Shown here in pieces: positions 52,831 through 62,540 of a stretch of DNA of 64,000 nt. The translations under genes were made by a program, and so were the position numbers. Below the pieces are notes generated by a model, which saw only the letters and a list, made by a program, of their open reading frames with translations, was not told where the DNA came from and did no database searches. Each line of letters opens with the position of its first letter. Within the stretch, counting starts at the first letter, position 1. The stretch covers positions 1 through 64,000 of the forward strand of contig JAFUXG010000047.1 in NCBI GenBank assembly GCA_017470935.1, given 5' to 3'. The stretch comes from Lachnospiraceae bacterium (lineage in GTDB: Bacteria; Bacillota; Clostridia; Lachnospirales; Lachnospiraceae).

Positions 52831-53763
52831 TCAGTCTCGAAGCTCCTTGCCTGTGATCTCAAGAAATACATCATTAAGTGTAGGCAGCTCTGAATGAACA
52901 CCACGGAATGTAACATCATGCTCCTTCATCACATCAAGAAGCCTTATAAGATTATGCTTTCCCTTTGAAAATCTCACCTTCAAAAACGCCCCATCATATT
53001 CCACTCCTATAACATGAGGCAGTGCTTCAATTAAGCTTCTTATCTCATCAGACAATTCCGGAAGCTCCATGGTTATGGTCTCACCAAGGTCTATCATGGC
53101 CTTGAGTTCATCCGTTGTCCCAACTGCAATGCTCCTGCCATGATCCATAATAAGTATCCTGGTGCATATTTGCTCAACCTCTTCCATATAGTGGGTAGTG
53201 TAAATGATAGTAGCACCATTTTCATTTAATTTCTGGATGCCCTCTAATATCTTGTTACGGCTCTGGGGATCAACTGCAACTGTAGGCTCATCAAGGATTA
53301 TGAGCTTCGGCTTATGTGCAATGCCGCATGCGATATTAAGTCTCCTCAAAAGTCCGCCCGAAAGCTTCTTAGGGTAAAATTTCCTGTATTCTGTTATCTC
53401 AACAAACTCCATAGCTTCTTCAACTAACTGTTTGCGCTTCTTCTTATCCTTTATATAGAGACCGCAGAAATAATCAATATTCTCCTCCACATTTAATTCA
53501 TCAAAGACGGCCACATTCTGAAGTATTACTCCTATGTCCTTCTTAAGCTCATAGCTGTCCGGCTTCATCTCCTGTCCAAAGACCTCGATCGTTCCCTCGT
53601 CATATTGCAGCAATGACAACAGGCAGTTCATGGTTGTAGACTTTCCGCTGCCGTTAGGACCCAGCAGACCGAAAACCTCTCCCTCTTCAATCTCTAAGCT
53701 AAAATGGTCAAGTGCTACAAAGTCACCATAGCTCTTGACCAGATTCTCTATCTTGACTACCAT
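52831..53763 (-). CDS. ABC-2 exporter ATP-binding protein
   Basis: A 310-residue ATPase energising the two permeases downstream. Walker A is GLLGPNGSGKSTTM (about 36-49), the Q-loop is VILQNVAVFDEL, the signature KLSGGLLRRLNIA, Walker B LIILDEPTVAVDP, and the H-loop ATIIYTTHYMEEVE. The C-terminal 80 residues match those of drug-type exporters (TELKAMIDLGE). GAGGAGGAAGG precedes the ATG at 53763; a 15-codon upstream extension is open but unsupported. Confidence 0.93.
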   Translation of the reverse strand: MVVKIENLVKSYGDFVALDHFSLEIEEGEVFGLLGPNGSGKSTTMNCLLSLLQYDEGTIEVFGQEMKPDSYELKKDIGVILQNVAVFDELNVEENIDYFCGLYIKDKKKRKQLVEEAMEFVEITEYRKFYPKKLSGGLLRRLNIACGIAHKPKLIILDEPTVAVDPQSRNKILEGIQKLNENGATIIYTTHYMEEVEQICTRILIMDHGRSIAVGTTDELKAMIDLGETITMELPELSDEIRSLIEALPHVIGVEYDGAFLKVRFSKGKHNLIRLLDVMKEHDVTFRGVHSELPTLNDVFLEITGKELRD

Positions 53764-53829
53764 ATCCTTCCTCCTCAAAGATGCATTAATATAATGTTCT
53801 GCCATCAAAGTGCCTACAAAAAACTATAA

Positions 53830-54615
53830 TTAACCTTCTATGAATCTTCCAAGGAATTGCTTGGTTCTTTGCTCCTTCGGATGATTGAACACCTCATCCG
53901 GGGTTCCGTACTCAAGTACATATCCGTCATCCATAAATATGACCTCATCTGACACATCCCTTGCAAAGGCCATCTCATGGGTAACGATTATCATGGTCAT
54001 CTTCTGCTCTGCAAGCTCCTTGATAACCTTAAGCACTTCTCCTGTAAGCTCCGGATCAAGGGCTGAGGTGGGCTCATCAAAGCAAAGTATATCAGGCTTC
54101 ATAGCAAGCGCTCTTGCAATGGCTACTCTCTGGCACTGCCCACCTGAAAGCTGATGGGGATAATTGTTCATTCTCTCAGACAATCCCATCTGATACAGGA
54201 GCATTTTCGCTTCATCCTCTATCTCAGTGAATATCTCCTTTTTCTTAGCCTTAAAATCAGGAAGCTTCTCCGCCTGGAGCTGCTTTGCCAGCATTACATT
54301 CTGCAAAGCAGTATACTGGGGAAACAGGTTAAAGGACTGAAATACCATTCCGAAATGAAGCCTGTTCTTCCTTATAACAGAATCCTTTAGATACTCCTTA
54401 TCATCTGCATCAAAGACCACATTACCGGCAACCTTGATCACACCTGAATCTGCATGCTCTAAGAAATTGAGACAACGAAGGAGCGTTGTCTTTCCGCTTC
54501 CCGATGAACCTATAATGGAAAGCACCTGGCTTTCCTCCATAGTGAAGCATATATCCTTAAGCACCTCAGTATGCTCGAAGGATTTGCCGATATGTTCTAC
54601 CTCTAAAATACTCAT
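53830..54615 (-). CDS. Polar amino acid ABC transporter ATPase (GlnQ-type)
   Basis: A 261-residue importer ATPase. Walker A is [15 protein letters not shown], followed by the amino-acid-importer sequence [20 protein letters not shown], the signature [17 protein letters not shown], Walker [16 protein letters not shown], and [22 protein letters not shown] lies before the ATG at 54615. Third gene of substrate-binding protein-permease-ATPase, 14 bp after the permease. Confidence 0.95.
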   Translation of the reverse strand: MSILEVEHIGKSFEHTEVLKDICFTMEESQVLSIIGSSGSGKTTLLRCLNFLEHADSGVIKVAGNVVFDADDKEYLKDSVIRKNRLHFGMVFQSFNLFPQYTALQNVMLAKQLQAEKLPDFKAKKKEIFTEIEDEAKMLLYQMGLSERMNNYPHQLSGGQCQRVAIARALAMKPDILCFDEPTSALDPELTGEVLKVIKELAEQKMTMIIVTHEMAFARDVSDEVIFMDDGYVLEYGTPDEVFNHPKEQRTKQFLGRFIEG

Positions 54616-54629
54616 AGCATCCTCCAATC

Positions 54630-55316
54630 CTACCTGAAATACTCAAGCTTCTTCTCCAGCCCGCCAAGAAGCAGGGTGAGAAGTCCGTTACAAATAAGAT
54701 AATATATTGCTGTAAAAAACAGAGGCCAGATCGCTCCCGATATTCCCTGGGAACCCTTCATAAATGCCTGGCCCGCCCAGATAACCTCCTGCAGTGCTAT
54801 AATTCTGGCAAGAGAGGTATCCTTGACCAGAGTCAAAATCTCATTGGACATGGGAGGAAGAATTCTCTTAACCATCTGTAAAAGCTTCACCTTAAAGAAT
54901 ATCTGAGACCTGGTCATACCAAGCACAAGTCCTGCTTCATCCTGTCCAACAGGAATACTGATGATCCCGCCTCTGAATATCTCAGAAAAGTAACAGGCAT
55001 AATTAATGATAAATGCCACAGATGACGCAAAAAATCTTCCCGATTCATCACCGCCCCAGATAGGATTATGTAAAACCAGCCCTGGGAAATAGTAGATGAT
55101 CAAAAGCTGGATCATCAATGGAGTCCCTCTTATTATCCATATAAAAATCTTCAATATAAATCTGACAGGTGCGATCTTAGACTTTGAGCCAAAGCATATT
55201 ATCAGTCCTAATGGAAGCGCACCTATAAGAGTCACAAAAAACAGCTTTAATGTCTGAAGAAATCCAATATTCAAGGAATGAACAACAATAGGAAGCTGCT
55301 CTATAAAAGTATCCAT
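54630..55316 (-). CDS. Polar amino acid ABC transporter permease
   Basis: A 228-residue HisM/GlnP-type membrane subunit with about five helices. [21 protein letters not shown] is the conserved start, [17 protein letters not shown] the family sequence, and [21 protein letters not shown] carries the EAA loop that contacts the ATPase. GAGAGG precedes the ATG at 55316; a 34-codon extension upstream overlaps the substrate-binding gene and lacks a site. Confidence 0.93.
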   Translation of the reverse strand: MDTFIEQLPIVVHSLNIGFLQTLKLFFVTLIGALPLGLIICFGSKSKIAPVRFILKIFIWIIRGTPLMIQLLIIYYFPGLVLHNPIWGGDESGRFFASSVAFIINYACYFSEIFRGGIISIPVGQDEAGLVLGMTRSQIFFKVKLLQMVKRILPPMSNEILTLVKDTSLARIIALQEVIWAGQAFMKGSQGISGAIWPLFFTAIYYLICNGLLTLLLGGLEKKLEYFR

Positions 55317-55374
55317 CACATACCTCTCAGTTATCAAATAATACCAGCATTTATACAAAATCAAATATATATTA

Positions 55375-56229
55375 TTACTGCTCAATAAGTGCAGCCTGTA
55401 CACCGTATGTCTCTGCAATCTTTGTCATAGATCCATCTTCATAGCTTGTCTTAAAGAAATCATTTAATGCTGCAACAAGGTCAGAGCCCTTTCTAAAGCC
55501 TACACCATACTTCTCGTCGTTAAGTCCGACTGTGTATGTAAGATTCTCATAGCTTGTCCCTTCTCCAACCATGGCAGCAGCCATAAGTGAATCAATGATA
55601 GCTGCATCTGATGTTCCGGCTGCAACCTCCATAAGAGCATTTGCCTGGCTTGTGACCTCTGTATAATTAAGTCCGTTATTTTCCGCCTCAGCTGCACCGG
55701 CACTTCCTACCTCAACAGCAAAATTAAGCTCCTTTACACTGTCTACAGTCTGATAGTCATCTGCCTTATCCTTTGGAACAATAACGACCTGTGAATTATT
55801 GCAGTATGCATTAGAACAATCCATTGCGCTTAATACCTCATCAGTCAATGTCATACCATTCCATACACAGTCTATACTTCCCGAGTCAAGCTCAAGTGCC
55901 TTGTTATCCCACTCAATCTCAACAAACTCTGCATCTACCCCAAGGCTCTCAGCAAAAGCCTTTGCCATATCGGCATCAAAGCCTATCCAATCGCCGTTAT
56001 CATCCTTGTAATCCATAGGTTCAAAATCTGTAATGCCGATAACAAGCTTGCCATTATCCTTGATTTTTGCCATATCCTCTACTGTGGCAGCACTGTCATC
56101 AGAAGAACTTTCCTCTACTGATACGTCATTGCTCTCATTTGATGATGTTTCACCATTACCTGCACCACATGCTGTGAGACATAAACACATTGTCATTGCT
56201 GCTGCCACCTTAATAAACTTCTTGAACAT
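55375..56229 (-). CDS. Amino acid ABC transporter substrate-binding lipoprotein
   Basis: A 284-residue extracellular lipoprotein of the bacterial periplasmic binding fold type 3. The lipobox LTACG places the lipidated Cys near residue 21. An acidic/Ser linker is followed by the binding domain opening GKLVIGITDFEPMDYKDDNG, with WNGMTLTDE and AVEVGSAGAAEA. These features suit a polar amino acid ligand; its identity is not readable. AAGGAGG precedes the ATG, and a strong promoter lies 62 bp upstream. Confidence 0.95.
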   Translation of the reverse strand: MFKKFIKVAAAMTMCLCLTACGAGNGETSSNESNDVSVEESSSDDSAATVEDMAKIKDNGKLVIGITDFEPMDYKDDNGDWIGFDADMAKAFAESLGVDAEFVEIEWDNKALELDSGSIDCVWNGMTLTDEVLSAMDCSNAYCNNSQVVIVPKDKADDYQTVDSVKELNFAVEVGSAGAAEAENNGLNYTEVTSQANALMEVAAGTSDAAIIDSLMAAAMVGEGTSYENLTYTVGLNDEKYGVGFRKGSDLVAALNDFFKTSYEDGSMTKIAETYGVQAALIEQ

Positions 56230-56290
56230 TATTATAATCCTCCTTAATAGTATGTTTTACAAAATATACATATACAAAAACAACATTCAA

Positions 56291-56319
56291 ATAATACCAA
56301 CAATTTATATATTCGTCAA
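56291..56319 (-). promoter_or_regulatory. Promoter of the amino acid importer operon
   Basis: On the minus strand TTGACG (56314-56319), a 17-bp spacer and TATTAT (56291-56296). It lies just after the potassium channel gene and reads into the substrate-binding protein gene. Confidence 0.75.
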
Positions 56320-56335
56320 TAAAATTGTCTGTCAT

Positions 56336-57538
56336 TTAACGTTTTCTAAAGTCACTGATTATCACCACATCTCCCTCTTCGATAACAAGCTCACCGTCAG
56401 GTATGATACCCCTACCATTTCTTTTGATCATAACGATCAGCATCTTTCTTGACATATCAAGCTCTTTGATTGCCTGTCCCCTCCAGGAGTGTTCCGGGCC
56501 AATATTAACCTCAGTCAAATGAAGCGGTCTTCCGCTTTTAAGGGCTTCTGAGCCAAGGACCAGCACATCACCAGCCTGTAGCTTTACATCACCCTTTGGA
56601 ATAAGAATATCATCACCGCGTTCAATAAGGGCAATTATCGTATTAGCCGGCAGTCCTAACTCACGAATGAATTTCCCGGCCCATTTATCGCGTTTTTTAA
56701 GCACTATCTCTATAAAATGAATATCCTGCTCTGCTGCAAAATCCCCGAGCTCCGTAAGCCTTGTATACTGCTCAACAAATCCAGCAGATATAATACCTGT
56801 TGGTATAGCAACCATTCCGACGCCAAGAAATGCAATCACGATTCCAAAAAACTTCCCCAGTGTGGTAACGGGATATATATCTCCATAACCCACAGTCAAA
56901 AGGGTAGATGCCGCCCACCATATTCCGGAAAAGGCATTCTGAAAAACCTCAGGCTGTGCCGTATGCTCTACACTGTACATACATAAGCTTGAAGCAACCA
57001 TAAGAACAACAATGATAAAAACAGATGACATAAGCTGCTGGCTCTTGCTTGACAGAACCTCTGTAATTACATTTAAGGAATCATAATACGCATTGATCCT
57101 GAACAGCCTTAATATCCTCACAACCCTGAACATTCTGAATACTGCGGCACCTGACGGAAAAAACACAGGTAAATAATATGGCAGGAAGGAAAGTATATCC
57201 ACTATACCTGCAAAGGAGAGGATATACCTTCTCACTGCCACCTGTGTTTTATCATTGGGATATAATTCTGCAGCCGTCAAAAGTCTTAATATAAAATCAA
57301 TGGCAAAGAAAGCAACCGTTATCTTCTCGATCATCATGAACAGGCTGCCATAGGATGCACTAAGGCTGTCATATGTGTTAAGTATTGCTGCCGTAAGATT
57401 GATTACTAATGCTCCGGTACTGATAATATCGTATGCCTGGTTCACCGGCTCATTAACAACTCCCACCGATACCATGGAAAATATGCTTTCTCTTATTTTC
57501 TTCCATTGAATGCTCTTATTACTACTCTCAGCTGCCAC
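56336..57538 (-). CDS. Six-helix potassium channel with C-terminal TrkA-C domain
   Basis: A 400-residue voltage-gated-like K+ channel. Six transmembrane helices (about 25-270) include an S4-like Arg series (FRMFRVVRILRLFRINAYYD). The pore loop ends in TVGYGDIYP, the K+ selectivity filter. A cytoplasmic TrkA-C-like domain (about 275-400, LPANTIIALIERGDDILIPKGD and DMSRKMLIVMIKRNGRGIIPDGE, apparently twice) follows. It starts with GTG (57538), preceded by AGAGG. The repeated TrkA-C halves may bind a ligand such as a nucleotide; which one is unknown. Confidence 0.93.
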   Translation of the reverse strand: MAAESSNKSIQWKKIRESIFSMVSVGVVNEPVNQAYDIISTGALVINLTAAILNTYDSLSASYGSLFMMIEKITVAFFAIDFILRLLTAAELYPNDKTQVAVRRYILSFAGIVDILSFLPYYLPVFFPSGAAVFRMFRVVRILRLFRINAYYDSLNVITEVLSSKSQQLMSSVFIIVVLMVASSLCMYSVEHTAQPEVFQNAFSGIWWAASTLLTVGYGDIYPVTTLGKFFGIVIAFLGVGMVAIPTGIISAGFVEQYTRLTELGDFAAEQDIHFIEIVLKKRDKWAGKFIRELGLPANTIIALIERGDDILIPKGDVKLQAGDVLVLGSEALKSGRPLHLTEVNIGPEHSWRGQAIKELDMSRKMLIVMIKRNGRGIIPDGELVIEEGDVVIISDFRKR

Positions 57539-57581
57539 TTTAAAAACCTCTTAATAATATATACAATCTGTTTAATAATGC

Positions 57582-57621
57582 GGAAACCATAATCTGTCAC
57601 AGGCTGTCAATAATGGTTTCC
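57582..57621 (-). terminator. Terminator after the AIM24-family gene
   Basis: Perfect 9-bp arms GGAAACCAT/ATGGTTTCC (57582-57590, 57613-57621) with a further inner CTGTCA/TGACAG pairing. It starts eight bp after the stop at 57630. The T-run is moderate. Confidence 0.6.
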
Positions 57622-57629
57622 ACTACACT

Positions 57630-58310
57630 TCAGCCGCGGCTTGGCATCATTGCAATGATACGGCCTGCAAAATCATTGAAATTCTGTGTCTGTAAAACAA
57701 CCTTACCCGGGCCTGTAAGCTTAGTGAGGAAAAGGCCCTCACCGCCAAAGAATATATTACTTAGACCCTTGACTGTCTCGATTTCATACTTAACAGTCTT
57801 ATCAAATGCAACAACATTGCCTGTATCTACCTTAATAACCTCTCCTGGTGCCAATTCCTTTATGACCTTGTCACCATCAACCTCTAAGAAAGCATATCCG
57901 TCACCTGAGATATCCTCTAAGATAAAACCCTCACCGCCAAACATACCGGATGTAAACTTCTTTGTGAGAGTAATGCTTACATTAACTCCCTCCTGTGCAC
58001 ATAGAAAAGCCTTTTTCTGTGCGATGATTCCGGGATTACCTGTAAGATTAACAGGAATAATATCACCGGGAACAGTTGAGCCGAAAGCAATCTTAGCCCC
58101 ATCAGTCTCAGAAGAATATGTAGCCATAAATAATGACTCCCCGGCAAGCATTCTTCCAAGTCCCTTCATAAGGCCGCCCTTTGTATTGGTTGTCATATTA
58201 ATACCCTCTGTCTGCCATACCATTCCTCCGCTCTGGGTATACATTGACTCTCCACGATTAAGTGTCACCTCCACTGCCGGTACTGTACTTCCTACTATTT
58301 CATACTGCAT
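57630..58310 (-). CDS. AIM24 family protein (TIGR00266-like)
   Basis: A 226-residue all-beta soluble protein. MQYEIVGSTVPAVEVTLNRGESMYTQSGGMVWQ is the usual family start (read as parts), with FGSTVPGDIIPVNL, FLCAQEGVNVSITLTKKF and the C-terminal GGEGLFLTKLTGPGKVVLQTQNF. Bacterial members have no settled function. AAGGAGG precedes the ATG. It is downstream of proC and upstream of the potassium channel but has its own terminator. Confidence 0.93.
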   Translation of the reverse strand: MQYEIVGSTVPAVEVTLNRGESMYTQSGGMVWQTEGINMTTNTKGGLMKGLGRMLAGESLFMATYSSETDGAKIAFGSTVPGDIIPVNLTGNPGIIAQKKAFLCAQEGVNVSITLTKKFTSGMFGGEGFILEDISGDGYAFLEVDGDKVIKELAPGEVIKVDTGNVVAFDKTVKYEIETVKGLSNIFFGGEGLFLTKLTGPGKVVLQTQNFNDFAGRIIAMMPSRG

Positions 58311-58421
58311 ATATTTTTCCTCCTTAATATATCGTTATTATTATATAAATACAACTCCTTAATAATATATTGTGTTGTGAATATTCCGCATACATTTGTA
58401 TATCTGTAATGATCAGTATAT

Positions 58422-59216
58422 CTACATACCTTTTGCTTTTCTGGTACAAGCCTTCATAGCCTCAAATACTGCACTGCGCATTCCCTTTTCCTCTAACACA
58501 CGGACAGCTTCAATAGTTGTTCCTGCCGGAGAACACACCATATCCTTAAGCTCTCCCGGATGCTTACCTGTCTCAAGAACCATCTTGGCACTTCCAAGTA
58601 CTGCCTGCGCTGCAAATTCATAAGCCTGTGCTCTGGGCATTCCGTCCGCAACAGCCGCGTCAGCCATTGCCTCTATGAACATAAAGACATAAGCGGGAGA
58701 ACTGCTGCTTACAGAAACAACCACATCCATAAGATTTTCAGAAACGATCTGACATTTACCAAAGCCCTTCAATATAGAAACAACTCTGTCAAGCTCCTCC
58801 TCTGTAACATGATCATTACAGCATGCGGCAGTTATTCCCTCTCCCACAAGAGCAGGGGTGTTAGGCATTGTCCGAACAAGCTTTACCTTCTTTCCAAACT
58901 GCTCCGAAAGCCATGAAAGAGTTTTACCCGGTGCAATAGTTACAATGATCTGTCCGTCCTTCACAGTGTCTTTGATCTCTGATATCACACCTTCGTAATA
59001 CTGTGGCTTAACAGCCAAAACTATAATATCTGATTCTTCAGCCAGTTTATTATTATCGGATGCTATCCTGATACCAAATTCCTTGGCAGCTCTTTTGGCA
59101 CTTTCCTCTAATACATCATACCCAATTATCTGATCACCGGGAATTATGCCATTACCAATGATACCTTTGATCATTGCACTTGCCATATTGCCACAGCCAA
59201 TAAATCCAAGCTTCAT
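58422..59216 (-). CDS. proC: Pyrroline-5-carboxylate reductase
   Basis: Last step of proline synthesis, NAD(P)H-dependent. It is 264 residues. GFIGCGNMASAMIKGII is the Rossmann motif, followed by VLAVKPQYYEGVI, VRTMPNTPALVGEGITA, and the C-terminal VCSPAGTTIEAVRVLEEKGMRSAVFEAM signature (read as two parts). AAGGAAAGG precedes the ATG. It follows the terminator of the DUF6465-type gene, so it is probably transcribed separately. Confidence 0.97.
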   Translation of the reverse strand: MKLGFIGCGNMASAMIKGIIGNGIIPGDQIIGYDVLEESAKRAAKEFGIRIASDNNKLAEESDIIVLAVKPQYYEGVISEIKDTVKDGQIIVTIAPGKTLSWLSEQFGKKVKLVRTMPNTPALVGEGITAACCNDHVTEEELDRVVSILKGFGKCQIVSENLMDVVVSVSSSSPAYVFMFIEAMADAAVADGMPRAQAYEFAAQAVLGSAKMVLETGKHPGELKDMVCSPAGTTIEAVRVLEEKGMRSAVFEAMKACTRKAKGM

Positions 59217-59243
59217 ATTATACCTTTCCTTCCCATAATTCTA

Positions 59244-59275
59244 GAAAAAGGGACACCGATGTTAACGATGTCCCT
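59244..59275 (-). terminator. Terminator after the DUF6465-type gene
   Basis: Arms AGGGACA/TGTCCCT (59249-59255, 59269-59275) with inner pairing around GTTAAC, followed on the minus strand by TTTTTCTAG. It lies about 25 bp after the stop at 59301. Confidence 0.8.
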
Positions 59276-59300
59276 CATAGCCGCATTACATTATTAATAA

Positions 59301-59828
59301 TTAAATATTAACGCTGCCCTGCTCACCATCTGCTGTAAAGTAGATCATTCCCTCTTCAGGCTTTACATAGATGTTAAGCTCCTTAACAGACTTCTTGCCG
59401 ATTGCATCTGCAACCTTTGCCTTAATATCATCTGTTGTAATCTCATAACCGAAGCACTGAACGTAAACTGTCTCAGTAGCCTTCTTTGCAGTAGTCTTCT
59501 TTGCTGCTGTCTTCTTTGCAGGTGCCTTCTTAGCTGTTGCTGCTTTCTTTGCAGGTGCTTTCTTAGCTGCTGCCTTTGTTGCTGTTGTCTTAGTTGTTGC
59601 TGCCTTCTTTGCAGGAGTCTTCTTCTCTGCTGCTGCCTTTGTTGTTGTAGTCTTAGCAGTTGCTGCTTTCTTTGCAGGAGCCTTCTTCTCTGCTGCTGCC
59701 TTTGCTACAGGAGCCTTGGCTGCTGCCTTTGTCTCAGCTGCCTTCTTCTCTGCTGCTGCCTCAGCCTTCTTAGCGGCCTCTACCTTAGCCATAGCTGCTT
59801 TAACCTGCTCTTCTTTCTTTGTTGCCAT
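59301..59828 (-). CDS. Histone-tail-like Lys/Ala-rich protein with small C-terminal domain (DUF6465-type)
   Basis: A 175-residue protein of two parts. Residues about 1-118 are a low-complexity, strongly basic Ala/Lys/Thr/Pro tail built from imperfect KKAPAKKAATAKT units, like histone H1 or bacterial HU tails. Residues about 119-175 are a compact conserved-looking domain (VYVQCFGYEITTDDIKAKVADAIGKKSVKELNIYV, split here). I associate the C-terminal domain with DUF6465 from memory. The tail suggests DNA or polyanion binding, but this is inference. GGAGG precedes the ATG, and a strong terminator follows. Confidence 0.8.
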   Translation of the reverse strand: MATKKEEQVKAAMAKVEAAKKAEAAAEKKAAETKAAAKAPVAKAAAEKKAPAKKAATAKTTTTKAAAEKKTPAKKAATTKTTATKAAAKKAPAKKAATAKKAPAKKTAAKKTTAKKATETVYVQCFGYEITTDDIKAKVADAIGKKSVKELNIYVKPEEGMIYFTADGEQGSVNI

Positions 59829-60082
59829 AATTCAAATCCTCCATTTTTAAATGTAGTAACTGATCTATTATTCAGCTACCTATTATGTATGTAAAAAACT
59901 CATGTTGCCTAACATCAATGTTCATACTACTCCAAAAATTAGCATTTTGCAACATTTTAGGAAATTTTCTCTAGTATCGACAAGCAAAGAAATAATTTTT
60001 TTAAGTTTCACAACAAAATGCACAAAAAAGGGTATTGTATTTTTACCATTTTTTAACCGCAGTCAAATTTCACAATTTACTG

Positions 60083-61462
60083 TCATGAGGATTTCAATAT
60101 ACTTACAAGCTCATTTAAATGCATTCCATTTGATGCTTTAACAAGCAGTACATCCTCCGGCTGTAAAATTGCCACCAGACTCATAGCCGCCTCTTCATTG
60201 TCCGAAAATGAAAATACTCTGATATTTTCCGAATCACTCTGCTTCATCTCATCCTTAATATAGGCAGCGAGTTCACCGATCACATACACTTCATCCACCG
60301 GCTTGCCGAGAAGATATCTTCCAATATCACGATGATATTCTTCGGACTTCTCTCCCAGCTCTAACATATCCCCAAGCACTGCAATACGCTTTCCATCACA
60401 GGGCATATCACAGAGCACATTGATGCTTGCCCTCATGGAATCAGGACTGGCGTTATAGGTATCATCAATCATGGTAAACTTGCCATCCGCTCTGATGATC
60501 TTCTGCCTGGGTCCCTCGTAGGACTCCATATATGCTGCTGCCTTTTCAAGAGAAACACCATTCTCATTTGCAACGGCAAGAGCAGCTACACAGTTTGCCA
60601 CGTTATGCTTTCCAAATGCCTTTAGCTTAACCTCTATCTGCTGCACTCCATGAACACATGTAAAGGTTGTATGGTCACTGTGATATGCAATATCCTTTGC
60701 ATAATAGTCACACCAATTTTCAGTTCCATAGTAAATGGTTTTACATGTAAGCTTCTCCGTCTTAACAGCATCCTGAAGCATATCATCATCTCCATTTAAG
60801 AAAAGTGTACCGCCCTTCTTCATGGAGTGTATTATAGAAAGCTTTTGTTTTCTAATATTCTCCCTAGTCTTCATAAACTCTATATGAGCCACTCCAATAG
60901 TAGTGACGACCGCCATGTCAGGTCTCACCATGTAGGATAATGTATCCATCTGTCCATCCTCGCTGATACCAAGCTCTAATACAGCAATTTCATTCTCACT
61001 GCTCATGCGTGAGAGAGTTATAGGAACTCCTATCTGTGAATTATAGTTCTTCTCTGTTTGATAGGTTTTCTTTCCTGCTGCAAGCGCATGTGCAATCATT
61101 GTCCTTGTAGTGGTCTTCCCCACGCTTCCGGTAACTGCCACTATAGGTACATCGATAAGACGGGTTCTGATCCCCTCGCCTATCCTTTGCAGTGCCACCT
61201 GGGTATTATCCACGCGTATGTAAGGCTTTTCAGCAACTATCACTCCATCATGCTCTGATGTAAGGGTGGCTGCACCTGTTTCCAATGCAGATTCTATAAA
61301 CCTGTGAGCGTCAACATTTTCTCCAATGATAGGGACAAAAAGATCCCCCTCCTTGATCTCCTTTGAATTGATACATACATCTGTAACCACAGTATTTTCG
61401 TCTCCACAAAGAAGAACTCCGCCTGTCATCTCCACAATGTCTTTAACTGTAATATTCTCCAT
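60083..61462 (-). CDS. murF: UDP-N-acetylmuramoyl-tripeptide-D-alanyl-D-alanine ligase
   Basis: Adds D-Ala-D-Ala to the peptidoglycan precursor in the cytoplasm, using ATP. It is 459 residues with the Mur ligase order: N-terminal UDP-binding part (about 1-85), central ATPase with VAVTGSVGKTTTRTMIAHAL, QIGVPITLSR and AVLELGISEDGQ, and C-terminal domain from TMIDDTYNASPDSMRASI through VAVLGDMLELGE-like IAVLGDMLELGE. The GSVGKT loop is a common clostridial variant of GTNGKT. A GGGAG box lies 14 bp before the ATG, so initiation strength is uncertain. Confidence 0.96.
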   Translation of the reverse strand: MENITVKDIVEMTGGVLLCGDENTVVTDVCINSKEIKEGDLFVPIIGENVDAHRFIESALETGAATLTSEHDGVIVAEKPYIRVDNTQVALQRIGEGIRTRLIDVPIVAVTGSVGKTTTRTMIAHALAAGKKTYQTEKNYNSQIGVPITLSRMSSENEIAVLELGISEDGQMDTLSYMVRPDMAVVTTIGVAHIEFMKTRENIRKQKLSIIHSMKKGGTLFLNGDDDMLQDAVKTEKLTCKTIYYGTENWCDYYAKDIAYHSDHTTFTCVHGVQQIEVKLKAFGKHNVANCVAALAVANENGVSLEKAAAYMESYEGPRQKIIRADGKFTMIDDTYNASPDSMRASINVLCDMPCDGKRIAVLGDMLELGEKSEEYHRDIGRYLLGKPVDEVYVIGELAAYIKDEMKQSDSENIRVFSFSDNEEAAMSLVAILQPEDVLLVKASNGMHLNELVSILKSS

Positions 61463-61603
61463 TTACCTATTCATCTCCCATTTGTCTTAGCTTACTAATA
61501 TTCTTATATCTATTTTTTCTATATATACCACTTCTATGCATAGTACTTCTATATCTATTACTTCATAATATCTATTCTCTGTTTCTCAAAAAACTTATCA
61601 TAT

Positions 61604-62434
61604 TCATTGCTCATTCATAATCTGCTGAAGATATCTTGCAACGCCATTTTCCTCATTAGATGGTATGACCGCATCTGCCATATTTTGAATTTCCGGATGG
61701 GCATTGCTCACTGCATAGAAATAATCACAGGCCTCTAGCAGCGCCTTGTCATTAAGATTATCACCAAAGCCTATAACACTGTCATATCCTCCCTGCTTCC
61801 TAAGCATATCTATTGCATCCTTTTTTGAAGCAGCTTCACTGTATATATCTAGCATGTAATATTCGCTGTTATAAACGTCCGGATAGAATTCTGCCTTGAC
61901 TCCTCTGACAACTGTCAGCTCTCTCCCAAGTCCCTCCAGCATTTCCTTAGGTTCTCTCAGGACACAGTATAATACCTTGTCTTTGGCAATTAAGCTAAGG
62001 TCGTCAACCTCAACAAATTTTTCATCATATTTCATAATTCTCTCATTACGAAAATAAGTGAGTGACTTTGATTCCACACTATCATAATATGCAGTAAGCA
62101 CTCCATCCTTTACTCCGTACAAAAAGCAGGATAAGCCTCTTGTTTTCACAAGTCCAAGAATAACCATGACAACAAGCTCGTCCAGATATTCTTCCTTAAT
62201 ATAGCGCCCGTTAGCAACATCATACACCAGTGCACCATTCATTAGGGTAATTGGAAGGCTAAGCTTAAGGGGCTTTAGTATCTTAAGTGCATTAGAGGGC
62301 GTCCTGGCAGTTGATATGGTGAAATCCATCCCCCCTTCTATGCAGCTGTTGATAATCTCTATTGTTTCTTCATTTAACAATGCACTTCTGTTTAACAGAG
62401 TGCCATCCAGATCACTGACAAATAATCTTTTCAT
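61604..62434 (-). CDS. Cof-type HAD family phosphatase
   Basis: A 276-residue cytoplasmic HAD hydrolase, subfamily IIB. FVSDLDGTLLNRSALL carries the nucleophile Asp, STARTP the motif II Ser/Thr, and the C-terminal VIGFGDNLNDKALLEACDYFYAVSNAHPEI the metal-binding motif IV (read as parts). Such enzymes dephosphorylate sugar phosphates or flavin-type cofactors. AAGGAGA precedes the ATG. Monocistronic, with no context to suggest its substrate. Confidence 0.92.
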   Translation of the reverse strand: MKRLFVSDLDGTLLNRSALLNEETIEIINSCIEGGMDFTISTARTPSNALKILKPLKLSLPITLMNGALVYDVANGRYIKEEYLDELVVMVILGLVKTRGLSCFLYGVKDGVLTAYYDSVESKSLTYFRNERIMKYDEKFVEVDDLSLIAKDKVLYCVLREPKEMLEGLGRELTVVRGVKAEFYPDVYNSEYYMLDIYSEAASKKDAIDMLRKQGGYDSVIGFGDNLNDKALLEACDYFYAVSNAHPEIQNMADAVIPSNEENGVARYLQQIMNEQ

Positions 62435-62540
62435 TTGTTCTCCTTTTGAGCTTTTGTGTCAAGTAATGAGTTTCACAATTACCAATTATACTCGCGAACG
62501 AAATCACCTACCGATTTTAATTTGTTCCCGCGGTATATGC

